Assembly (NCBI GenBank): GCA_034509735.1
Contig: JACGWO010000012.1
Span: 27,495,188 to 27,559,187 of the forward strand
Length of the DNA stretch: 64,000 nucleotides
Source of the DNA: Sesamum alatum
Taxonomy: Eukaryota; Streptophyta; Magnoliopsida; Lamiales; Pedaliaceae
Direction of reading: 5' to 3'
The position numbers were made by a program, and so were the translations under genes. Positions within the stretch are counted from its first letter, which is position 1; every line of letters starts with the position of its first letter. Shown piece after piece: positions 12,245 to 23,134 of this stretch. The notes under the pieces were generated by a model. It searched no databases. It saw only the letters and a list, made by a program, of their open reading frames with translations, and was not told where the DNA came from.

Positions 12245-12640
12245 TTGTTCAATCCCAGCGCTAAAATGCGCTAGCGGCTACTTGTCGCCTTCTATGGCGG
12301 AGGTGGAGGCCTTCACAGAGGCCGTCTCCTCCGAGCCGAGAAGCGCGACGAAAGCGCATCTTTGTGAAGAAACACTAATTGAGTCTAGAGCTAACAAAAT
12401 CAGCACGTACCGAAGGTGAAGCCCTCACGGGCGGAGAGGACGGCGGCTCCACCTGCTCCGACGACCCTAAGCGCCCAGGTCTCTTCTTCTGTTCACTTTT
12501 GACCTCTTTTCCTTCTGTTCTCTCCCCTCTTCTCATTTTCCCTTCTTTTACATATTGTAATCCGGGCTAAGCCTTTTTTACATGGGCCAGTTTGTTCTAT
12601 ATATCGGGCTTAAAACGTAGGCCCATTTTGCTTTCCACAT
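12245..12640 (-). other. GC-rich islet with promoter-like flank, possible small gene or captured fragment
   Basis: This ~250-bp GC-rich block (12255-12500) stands out from the AT-rich surroundings. Read on the minus strand, TGGGCC/GGCCCA and GGGCTT motifs and a GATATATAG string at ~12597-12605 come first. An ATG near 12533 then opens a basic, Ser/Pro-rich frame (MRRGERTEGKEVKSEQKKRP) that stays open into the GC-rich block. A GTACGT donor at ~12411 and an AAAG acceptor near 12362 could extend the frame. I recognise no protein. Alternatives are a fragment captured by a transposon or a decayed gene 5' end. An overlapping plus-strand ORF (12379-12570) is equally unassigned. Confidence 0.25.
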
Positions 12641-13750
12641 TTTGCTATTAAAATCAAGACCCAGTCCACAAAATTTGGAATTACAAATCCAAGCCCAATA
12701 TGTGAGATAGGTAATCAAGGGTGAAGGATGGGGAGCGGTAAAACAGCAAAACTAATCTCATAATTTAGGGGTTTTTTATACTTGACCCCGCATTTTATCG
12801 AATTTTGAAATTAATTTCATATTTCGTTAAAAGTTCTATGACCATGTCTAAAAAATAACCTTTTTTTTTTCAGGTCGGGCGTCTTTCTTTTTTGCGACAC
12901 TTTTGGACTTTTTTTGCAATTGGAATATAAAGTTAATTTTAAAAATCTATAAAACGTGAATTCAAGTATGAAATGGCAACCAGAGAATTAACTTTGGCTG
13001 GTTAAGTTTTCTTATATTTTATTTAAGTCTCATTTGAATTTATGTAGTTTTCTTTTTCCAGACCTTGCAATTTTACACGGTCAATTGGCCAAAAAATAAT
13101 GTGTTTACATGAGATGACAACGATTCTTACTATGAGTTGGTGAAATACAGGCTACATTTCGACCCGGTAAGTACAAGTGTGTTGTATTTTTGCTTTTTCT
13201 TTTTTTCTTTCAGAACACATTGATTCTGCAATTACTTAGCGAGTAACTCAAGTCCTGCAACGTTGGCAAAAGAAAAAACGTGAATTCGTCACGGGCTAAT
13301 GATATTTGTTTTAGAGCTTACGTAGGAGTCGCTGGTTTGATATTGAGAAAACCAAAGAACTAACAAGGAAAACATTGAATAATCTCCTCCATTGTAGAAA
13401 GGGCAGAGAAAGAAGTAATCTTAAAATGTAAAGCAAACTGAAGAAAACACCTCTTCCATATTCAGACAAAACTGAGCATCAAATATGAGGAGTCATAAGT
13501 AGATGTTCATATGCGCCCCTAAAACTCTAGAAAAGCTTGAAAACGGAGAGCATGAGACTGGAAAAATGCTACACGGGGGGGTCACAGGGAGGACACTGAT
13601 ATACATTTTAAGCATGACAGTGATGTACATTTTAAGCATAAAACTTTAGGAAGCTTTTAATACAGTAAACTCCATTATTCCAGTCAACTCCTGCCCCAAC
13701 CGGTTAGAACACACTGACATAACATGGCAGAAGCAAGACAAGGAAAAATC
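12641..13750. other. Spacer and 3' UTR side of the RGG gene
   Basis: AT-rich with no recognised gene. A short tandem pair built on TACATTTTAAGCAT lies at 13600-13640, in what is probably the 3' UTR or downstream flank of the minus-strand RGG gene. Confidence 0.4.
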
Positions 13751-16700
13751 TCACTTGCCACCTAAAGTAGGGAACTGGCCTGGATCTTCAATTGCAGGTG
13801 CTTCAACATTGCTCATTTTACTGCCTCCAGTGTAACCTCCTCTAGTACCACGACCGCCACGGCCCCTACCACGACCGCCACGATTGTAGTAGGCCTCACC
13901 CTCAGCAGGCTTCAAGAACTCATTGATGCTGACAGACTAAATCATCCAGAAATAAATATCAACGGTTCTGTTCTCAATCATTGCTCTTATAAATGAAATA
14001 ATCTTTTTTGTGTGTGTGTTAGGGTGGGGGTATGCATACTCAAGTAATGCTTATTAGATATTGAATTAAAAAAGGAAAAGCGCTTCCTTCAAAAGAAGGT
14101 ATTGCCAATGAAATGGCGCCTTAACACACCTATCAGAGTATTATATGAAAGACGCCTTCTATTGGCCAGCATAAAAATGTGAAAAAGCCAATACAGCACT
14201 CAGTACAATAAATACATTAGATGGAGAAAAGAAGGCCATAACATGCATGAAGTGTATAGGGCTCATGATAGACACCTCAGATAGATATACTAGTCAAATA
14301 CATATATATACAAGGTACCTTTTTGGCTCTCTCTTCCTTCTCAGCCAACTCTTTCTTTTTATCCTTATCAGAGCCCTGCAAAACAGAATCACATAGAAAA
14401 TAAAAGACATAAGTGCTTCACTACATTAACTACTATCTAGAAGGAACAGGACAAAAACTAAACAAGCTACGAGTAGCAAGCATAAGACTGCTTCACTAGG
14501 AAGTGCACAAGGACTCACCAACTTGATGAATACATCATCATTACTCTTCTTGTTTGAAAGTTGTTGCATGGATTCAAACTCTTTCACATCAACCTTCCTT
14601 TCCTCAGTTTTAAGAGCCAGCAGAGCCTTTCTTTTCTCCTCCAGAAGCTTCTCATACTCTTCCAGTGTCATCTCCTGCATTTGAGTGAAGCCATTATTTC
14701 ACAAAGTTAACACAAACAAAAAGACAGTGGTTTTCGATGAAAATACAATTGGAGCAGGTGCCCACTTTATCGTCGAAGCAATTATGATAGAACTTTAGTA
14801 GGAATCAGTCCACTGGCCATTAGCTAGAACAAATACAAATCCAAACATGTCATAACACAACACTCAACCTCGCATCATAAATGCAGATAAAGGCCACCTC
14901 ACAAAGTCCTCCCTCGAAGGGGACAGAAAAAGCAGTTCAGGTTTAACAATCAATCAGCCACTTCCGCAAAAAATCATAACTTAAGAGCATCGAAAAAATC
15001 AAATTTCTCAAAAGATAACAAATATGGAAGGACCAGATGCTCAGGAACCAACTTCAATTAGAATAATCATGATAGAATCAACCCCTTCACCTTATCCTCA
15101 GGTTTCTCTTCAACTTCAGTAGTTGCAGCTTCCTTATCTCCATCTGCTGTAGGATCCTCGTCCCCTGAGGGCTTCTCCACATTCAGAGATTTTTCACCTT
15201 CATTAACAACTTCCTCAGCCGCTCTACAAACAAGAGCGTTGTCAGTCAAAGACTAGGCCGCAACGCAAGCACGTATAACACATATAGGACGTATGTCATC
15301 ATAATCATAAAGTCCAATGCCTGAACGCCACAGGGAAATACTCACTCAGCCAGTTCATCAGTGTGCGTTCCCCAGTTCGCTCTCCCAGCTCCTTCCCTTT
15401 TCATCTCACTTCTGCGTATAAAATGAGTTGATAAAGGGAACCATCTGAAGACATATAAGAACAACAATATAGAGACTAAAGGAACAGAAAATATATTGTA
15501 TTTACCCACGCCCAGTTCCACTACGACGATCAAATGGCCTACGAGGACGGTCACGTTCCCCTTCTCCAGCTTCTCCATTGCTGAAGCCACCTCGGCGACC
15601 ACCACGGAAAGCACCGCGAGATCCACCATATCCACCACGCCTTTCAAACGGCTTTCCAGCATCACCCTCATCAGGAGCACCTTGACCAGCTTGTATTTCT
15701 CTGTTGCCATATGAATTTTCATTGTTGGTTGAGTCTCTAAAGGGCCCACCACGACCACGCCCATATCCACGGCCACCACCACGGCCACCTCGTGCAGATT
15801 CAGATTTTGCCTCTCTGACTGTGAACAAGTTAAAATTGGAGAGACAATGGAATAATTAGAAAGATCTAGTAGATAATAGAAACAAACAAATGCGATAATT
15901 GCCTACTTGGAAAAAGTAAAAGCAAATAGATCTATAGAAAACACAGGACAAGACCACCAAAAATTGGACTGTATAATCTCATTACAAATAACAACAGCTT
16001 TAAACAGGTACTGTGGGTAAATGACGCAAATATTTGGGTTGTGCAACATCAGACATATGACGCATCTAAGAAGGATAACCCGCAAACCAATAAAAAACAA
16101 GCCAATAAGGAGCTCCAATACAACAGAAAGATGAGATATCAACTAACGAACTGTTGTGCAATGAACAATATATGCAGATTGTGTAACATGAAGCTGAAAA
16201 GAGATAACTAATCTGTGCAAACAACTTCGGCAGTAGATTCTTATAAGCTGGTTGTACACATTGGATATCCCAATGTCACTTAAATACAGCTTTTTTTTCC
16301 ATAAAATTTGAAATGAATACTAAGTTTGTAGGCTGTCAAAATAATAAATGTATAGATTTATTAATGGAACTACTGTTTATTCTGCATTCGTTTGATGGTA
16401 CTAGTGACATGACCACAGAATGTTTACCAACCCGAAACATTACCATCTTATGATAAAACTAACTTACGAGTAAAACACATTATTTCAGCAACTACTAAAA
16501 CTCAAACTTCTCAGTTAAAGGGAAAAGTGAAGCTGAGATCATCAACTTCCTGAGGGGGGGGAGCTCCCAAGGGCGAATATCAGGTTAGCAAAGAGCTTAC
16601 AGAACAAAGATACTTCAATAATACCAATGCATTTTACCTGCAGGTTAGGGTTTAAAAAGTCCAACATTACAATATTTTCAGCTTGCGTCAATATTTTTTC

Positions 16701-16840
16701 GTAACAGAACATCCTTGCTTCATTAAATCGATTAACATAAAACATGCTCTTACCGGGATAAAAAAAAGCAAGAAACAAAAAAGAACAGAAAAACAATAAC
16801 CATTGACCAAAAAAAGCCTTCAGTTTTCCCTTCAACATTA

Positions 16841-16874
<34 letters not shown>

Positions 16875-17077
16875 TAACCAGCTTGCGATGGGGGAAGAGG
16901 CTTAGATGGGAGCTTAGGCTGCGCCGCAGCCGCCTTATTCTGCGACGGCGGCTGCTTAGCCGCCGCAGGCTTAGCCGATGGAGCTTTAGGTTCGTTCTTC
17001 TGCTGAGCAGCAATCAACAACGATGGGTCCTCAGCATCATCGTCACCAAGCAAATCAAATGGGTTCAGTGTTGCCAT
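13751..17077 (-). CDS. RGG-repeat RNA-binding protein (HABP4/SERBP1 family, plant RGGA-C group)
   Basis: Seven exons, complement(13751..13936, 14319..14375, 14519..14674, 15091..15223, 15346..15411, 15506..15818, 16879..17077), encode 369 residues with GT-AG introns. The N-terminus MATLNPFDLLGDDDAEDP is the Stm1-like motif of this family. An Ala/Pro/Lys-rich linker follows, then Arg/Gly-rich clusters (about residues 75-170, including GGRGGGRGYGRGRGG) and the HABP4 block FERRSGTGRG/REGAGRANWGT. An acidic segment comes next, then the conserved MTLEEYEKLLEEKRKAL and FESMQQLSNKKSND, and a C-terminal RGG box (GGRGRGRGGRGGRG) ending FPTLGGK. Family members bind mRNA and ribosomes in nucleus and cytoplasm, and Arabidopsis homologues affect salt and drought responses. 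RGG arginines are typical methylation sites. Which of the paralogues A, B or C this matches cannot be fixed here. Confidence 0.95.
16845..16872. repeat. (GA)n microsatellite in first intron of the RGG gene
   Basis: About 14 GA units directly next to the first donor site. On the gene strand this is a CT tract about 10 bases into the intron. Confidence 0.85.
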
Positions 17078-17222
17078 TTGTTCCCCGCAGCAGCAAATGC
17101 AAAACCCCTCGCTTTCAGATTACTCACAAATCAACTCTTAATCCAACTTCATAATCATTATTAAAGCCAATAAAATTAACAGATCTAAACGATCGGGGAT
17201 AAGAGAAGAGGAGAAGAGATAG

Positions 17223-17242
17223 TAGGGTTTACTGAAACCCTA
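17223..17242. promoter_or_regulatory. Pair of oppositely oriented telo-boxes in the RGG gene leader/promoter
   Basis: AAACCCTA occurs on the plus strand at 17235-17242 and on the minus strand at 17230-17223, with four bases between them. In plants telo-boxes are frequent just upstream of, or in, the leaders of genes for ribosomal proteins and the translation machinery. That fits a ribosome/mRNA-binding protein starting at 17077. Whether the site lies in promoter or 5' UTR is not known. Confidence 0.6.
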
Positions 17243-18543
17243 GCCGCAATCCTCAATAGACAGAGAGAGAGGAGAGTGAGGGTGGTTATCTTTATCTTCA
17301 CACGTAAGAATTCCTGTATTTATGTACAGCATCTTGTCGTATTATGTATACATACTTTGTGTGTTCCGATGTGAGCTGGGCCTTAGGCCTGCAATTATTG
17401 GGCTAAAACTGGGTTAGAATATAATTTATATATATTTTTAGGCCCTTTTATCTCTTGTGGGCTGGAGGGGAAGCACTTCATTAATTTTGGGTCCAGCTTC
17501 CCATGTTCAAAGTTAAAATATGATTGGTAAGAAACTTGTGATAATTTTTTCGGTAATTATAATAGCTTCTCCGAAATTCGACATAATTACAAATAATTTT
17601 TTAAAGTTTTCATACGTTTTTTATGTTGAACGGATTAAAATAGTATTGTGAACTGTAAATTATAATTTCATTTGTTTTAAACAAAATTGAAAATTTTCTA
17701 TGGACAAAGACAGCTTTTACTTTGTAGGATAGAATGAATCAATGTATGATATAATAACCGATGGTAAAAAATAGAATTCCGTTAAATTATCATATCAATT
17801 CATATTCCTTCAATTCATCTTCCTCTTCCCCCTGCATCTCCTTCTTTTTCAGAAATTCCCCCTGCATCTCTTTCTTTTTCCATAAATTCCCCCCCTTACA
17901 ATTCATCTCAGAACAGTATTTATACTAGAGAGCGTAAAGACCGTCCTGCCCCCAACCGCCCACTACCCAACTACCCTAGTGGATGTAACCGCCGCTAGGG
18001 GTAACTCGGCAGTTTTCGCATCACACTTTCGGGAAATTACCTTTTGGTCCTTTGATCAAATTCCTGCACCATCAATAACGTATGATAAAATTGAAGGTAG
18101 ATAGTAAGGGGATAAACTTATATTTTGTTTACTTTATTGGAAATTTTTTTTTTTTTTGGTGAATTGTAAATTATGTTAAAAAAAAAGGGGTAAAAAGTAC
18201 AAAAGAGACCTTGAAGAGCAACCATTATTGGATAAAAGTTAGGATAATGTGTGATTATTTGGTCCAATATTTACTATCATGATTGTAATTTGGAACAAAC
18301 TTGTGATTTTCTAGAATAACTGATAATTAAGACAAAATGTCACCATATCAACCGTGTTAGTTAAGCTACATAACCACAGTGGTTGCTTATTGTCGCGATA
18401 TTTGTAATAAATATCCTTCAAGCAAATTCTTTTGTTTTCTTAATTCACCTTAATCTTGGGCAACTCTTAATTATCATGGACTGGCATAAAATAACAAACA
18501 AACACACATACATACATGACATTGATACAGATTATAAGAGATA
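17243..18543. other. Promoter side of the RGG gene and AT-rich spacer
   Basis: Contains a ~30-bp tandem duplication at 17828-17890 (units with CCCTGCATCTC followed by TTCTTTTTC) and GGCCC motifs at 17385-17450. No gene is recognised. Confidence 0.45.
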
Positions 18544-20332
18544 CTAATACAAAACTCGGGTCAAGGCACGGGGAGTATTTTCAATTTAAATCGTAACTAT
18601 AATAATAAATATTTGAAAATATATACTTATAAAGTTGAAAAAAAATTATCTATCTTTGTATATTAGTTCTAATAAAAATTATATAAGATATAAGTTTTCT
18701 TGAATTGAATGAGTTATCATTAATTATTTAGAAAAATATCCATACAATCATAGATTCTTATATTTTTTTAATCGCTTTGATTATAAATTGCAAAAATATT
18801 TTATTTTATTGAAATTAGATAAATGATAGATTATTTGATTTTATAAAGATTTACAAATTTGTTCAGGTAAATTGGTTAGGGACACAATCTAAAATTCAAA
18901 CTTATTTTACATCTTTCAACATTTTTTTTTTATTTGTGAGTATTATCATATTAAATTTTAATTTTTTACATATAAAAATTTACTTTATTTTTAATTTTTT
19001 TATTAGCTTTTATAAACCATAGTTCTTCGGTGTCTATTTGAATTTTATTTTGCCATGTAAGAAAATATTTTATATTTATTTAGTGTTGATAAATAATTTC
19101 AATGTAACCAAAAGATAAATTAGTCAAGGATATAATTAATCTAAAATTCATTTTAACATTAAATGATATTCTTATATTTTTAATATTGACTAATTATTTT
19201 ATTTTTAAATTTTGAAGTATTTGTATATTACTCGTTTTATTTTAAATATTAAATTATTTGTAATTTTTACTTAGTTATGGAACTTAAAAAATTGTCATTT
19301 ATCTTATATTTAAATTTAGATAAGTGCACCATTATTTGTTTATCCAAAAGATTCACTCATTTTTTCAGGTAAATAGTTAGTAAAATAATCCAAATTTATT
19401 TATGTGTTTAATATACTTTCGTATTTTTATAGTTATTAACTTAATATTTTAATGTACTAATTATTTACTTATTTTTATATTTAAAATAATATTATATAAT
19501 TCTATTTAATTATTTTTTAGAAAATACAATTCTTTTCTGGATAAACTATTGGATGTTTTCTATAAAATAAGTAAATATATCTTGGATAAATATATTTTTT
19601 ATTTACTTATTAAAAGTATATAAATATATAATATCGATTAGATTCTTTTGGATAAATACAAATATTAATTTTTCTCTTTTATCTAAAAAGTTGTTTATTC
19701 CATTTGGCAGAATATAACTCATTGAGGCTATCCACATATGTGCATACGTGGCGCTCGGTGGATTTTATTTTAATTTTGAATTATTTGTAATTTTTACTTA
19801 CTTAGTTATTTTGGAACTTAAAAAATCGTCATTTATCTTATATTTAAATTTAGACAAGTGCACCATTATTTGTTTATCCAAAAGATTCACTTATTTTTTC
19901 AGGTAAATAGTTAGTAAAATAATCCAAATTCATTTATGTGTTTAATATACTTTCATATTTTTATAGTTATTAACTTAAATTTTTAATGTATTAATTATTT
20001 ACTTATTTTTATATTTAAAATAATATAATATAATTTTATTTAATTATTTTTTTAGAAAATACAATTCTTTTCTGGATAAACTATTAGATGTTATCTATAA
20101 AATAAGTAAACATATCCTGGATAAATATATTTTTTATTTACTTTTTAAAAGTATATAAATATATAATATCGATTAGATTCTTTTGGATAAATACTAATAT
20201 TTCTTATTCTCTTTTATCTAAAAGGTTGTTACATTCCATTTGGCATAATATAGCTCATTGAGGCTATCCACATATGCGCATACGTGGCGCTTGGTTGGAT
20301 AGTCTCAATGATTCTATTTTATTATATATAGA
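18544..20332 (-). mobile_element. Helitron-like non-autonomous element, minus orientation
   Basis: Read on the minus strand, it starts at 20332 with TCTATATATAATAAAATAG after an A. It ends near 18544 with a GC-rich tail (CCCCGTGCC...GACCCGAG) followed about 8 bases later by TTAG then T. This is close to the Helitron plan: 5' TC, 3' hairpin plus CTRR, A/T insertion and no target duplication. The hairpin is imperfect and the terminus is TTAG rather than CTAG, so the copy looks old. No Rep/helicase coding sequence is present. The interior is very AT-rich. Confidence 0.45.
19261..20300. repeat. Tandem duplication of ~535 bp inside the Helitron-like element
   Basis: Copy 1 (about 19261-19765) and copy 2 (about 19790-20300) are closely similar along their length. 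Landmarks CACCATTATTTGTTTATCC (19327 and 19861) and AGGCTATCCACATATG (19725 and 20261) are 534-536 bases apart. Copy 2 continues into the element terminus, while copy 1 stops just after the CATACGTGGCGC string. Confidence 0.85.
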
Positions 20333-22980
20333 TTCAACCCAATCATTTAAGGACGTGTTTACAACGATGACCAACTTTGATATCATAGTTAATCCAACCC
20401 AATGATTCATTTATATTTTCTTGGACTAGCCCGTGATTTATATAACTGGCCCAGTACAAGCCATGATATTTGACTTATTTGAATCTCCTCAAGACAAGTC
20501 CGATTAGAATCTTGGAAAGCACATCGGTGGGCTCAATTTTTGCATTCCCTTTTTTGTCCTAAACAGTGGGGTGACTAAAAGTTATACTTTCTTTCTCCTC
20601 CTGCTTCGATTGAGTTTGAGGCAGGCCATGGTGGATTCTTGTGGCGAGTTAGAATATATTAGAAAAAAAAAAAATTATGCACATCATTCTACAATTATTT
20701 TTTTGGAAAAAAAATATCGGGAGAGTTGGTGGAGATAGACAGAGAGAGAGAGCAACGAGCGGAGAATGGGAATGATGCGACAACAGAAGAGGCGGTGGCG
20801 GAGGGGGGAGCAAAGGTGGCGATGGTGAACTTGGTGCAATGATAGATTATTCATTGAAAAATGAATGGGCATAAGTTATTATTTAAATATTAAAATTCAA
20901 TATATACTAACAAATAATAATATTAATATATTTTTCCTATTATGTATTTATGATTATAACATTTTCTGTATATTTGCATATTAGAAATTTTAATCACTAA
21001 TTTGGAAGAGATAGGAGGGAATAAGTTTGAGGTGATATTTGTTATAGTTTTTTGTCCTATTTATTGGTACAATGTAACTTCACATTCTAATCTCAATAAA
21101 CATGCAAAGTAGATAACCAATCAATTGTCATATAGTGGTAAACATATTGTTGATGGATCCCATCCCAATATATTACTATTGAATCATAATTTAATCTACA
21201 TCATGTGTTATCCCAACCTTGACATTAAACATGGCCCATCATCATGTTTATTTTTGATCCAGTGTTTCATTTCGATTTTCATTTTAGAGGTGTTCGCGAG
21301 AACTTTTACTTTAAATAAGTGATTTTTGCATAAAATATTGGAGTTGTAACAAAATTAAAAATGGATAATGTTTGTAAAAAAAATGAAAAAGCAGATAAAA
21401 ATTAAATCTAATAGTATATAGGAAAAATACTTTTAAAATAAGTTTAATTGATTAAAAACTATTTTATCACCATGTATTAAAAATATATTATTTTTGCTTA
21501 ACACTTGCACTTGTCTTCGATTATAATTATCATTTTTTTTCTCAAATAATATTAATTTTACTTTAATTAGTACATCTCATATTCAAATTTTTACAAAATA
21601 ATTATCATTTATGTTATTAAAAGATTGAATACTAATAAAGAAAATGAATGTTTAATTCAATAATATTCCCACTATGTAATATAATTGTTGATTTGTGCAC
21701 AATAAATAAATTTGCATGATTGACAAAAAATATATATTTTCCTTAATTAATCATAGCAATTAAATTCATATGTTATATGATTTAGGAATAATACCATACA
21801 ATATAGAAAATAAAATATAAAAATTTTAAAATATTAAGTATTTGAAATTATAAATTTGTTGGTGATAAATTATTCAGATTATTCGAAAATGTTAACATTA
21901 ACTTTAGACGACCAATTTTAGAAATAAAATAAAAAGAGTAAAAATGAATTATGATTATCATGATGAGGATAAAATAGTCTAAAAAAATTGAATTTATTTT
22001 TAACTTTGGACTTAAAAATATTTTTTTTGTAAAAGTTACAAAAGCAAAAGTTGGCGTCAAAATACTTCAAAAGTATTTTTCTAAATTTAGAAGTTGAAAA
22101 ACAATTCTCCGAATTTTGCACAAACAGTCCATATATTTTGTATATTTTATTCAATTAAATAATTATAACAAAAATTTAAATAAAATTGTATTTTTTTATT
22201 AATTTCATAACTAGTGTGTATGACACACTCAAACATGTGTGCAGTTAATTTAAAATATAAATAATATAATTATTAATTTTTTAAAATATTTGTAAATAAA
22301 TAAAAATAATAAAAAGATAATAGTTATTGGAAGTTATTAAAAGAAGAGTGGGAGAGAGATATTTGGAGATTGAGAAAAAAAAATGAATAATTTAAAAAAT
22401 AATAAAAAAATAACAAATCAAAAATTTGAGAGGGGTGCTCTTTAATAATAATTAGAAATTGTGGCACGAAATATCTGCGCGCATAATTTTTAATAAAATT
22501 TTTATTTTATTGAATCTCATAACTTATTACAGCATCTTAAAATTTATCATTGCCTTACGACTTCACGTAAAAAAAAACTATTTGATAATTTTTTCTAATT
22601 CACTAATTATCAATACAGTATTGTACTCAAGATTAAATTAAAAATTGAAACTTTATAGAATATTTGTTATATTAACAATGACAATTATAATTACATACAA
22701 TACAAATACTAATATGTTATTTTAATTTCAATTAACAATAAAATAAATTTAAATAAAATGAGAATAAATTTAATTTTTGAGTACATGTAATTAATTGCAT
22801 GTAATTAATTTTTCAAAGGAACTTAATTAAATATAATTGAGAAGTTGAAGGATATTTTTAATATTATAATAAATTGGTATAGTGGTATAAAAACTTTGAC
22901 TTTATATCTATAAAACTTTTTCTTTTTATAATAGTATAGATAATAAAGTATAGATATATAGATAATAATTCAGATAAACC
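20333..22980. other. Very AT-rich spacer upstream of the GlyRS gene
   Basis: Short ORFs at 20684-20872 and in 21125-22641 are low-complexity and unassigned. GGAG/GGCG-rich bases at 20730-20840 form a small non-AT patch with no recognisable product. Confidence 0.5.
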
Positions 22981-23038
22981 CCATTCAAAAAAATAATTTC
23001 AGATAAACCCCCCCGTTAAGGCAGAGCTCTCAGAGTTC

Positions 23039-23056
23039 CTCTCTCTCTCTCTCTCT
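23039..23056 (+). repeat. (CT)n tract in the GlyRS leader region
   Basis: A CT microsatellite of about 9 units ends ~80 bases before the start codon at 23135. Such tracts are common in plant 5' UTRs and core promoters. Confidence 0.7.
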
Positions 23057-23134
23057 TCAGCCTTGTTCCCCCGCTACCTCCACACCTGCCTTCTTCACCC
23101 CATCCACTCACAGTCACACAGATTCCGCTTCAGA

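Noticed and set aside
12379..12570. Plus-strand ORF in the GC-rich islet
   Set aside because: No recognisable domain. It overlaps a better-framed minus-strand reading with promoter-like motifs, and neither is proven.
15342..15788. Long minus-strand ORF overlapping the RGG exons
   Set aside because: It is an out-of-frame reading of the Gly/Arg-rich exon 2 and runs through an intron. The spliced HABP4 frame explains the region.
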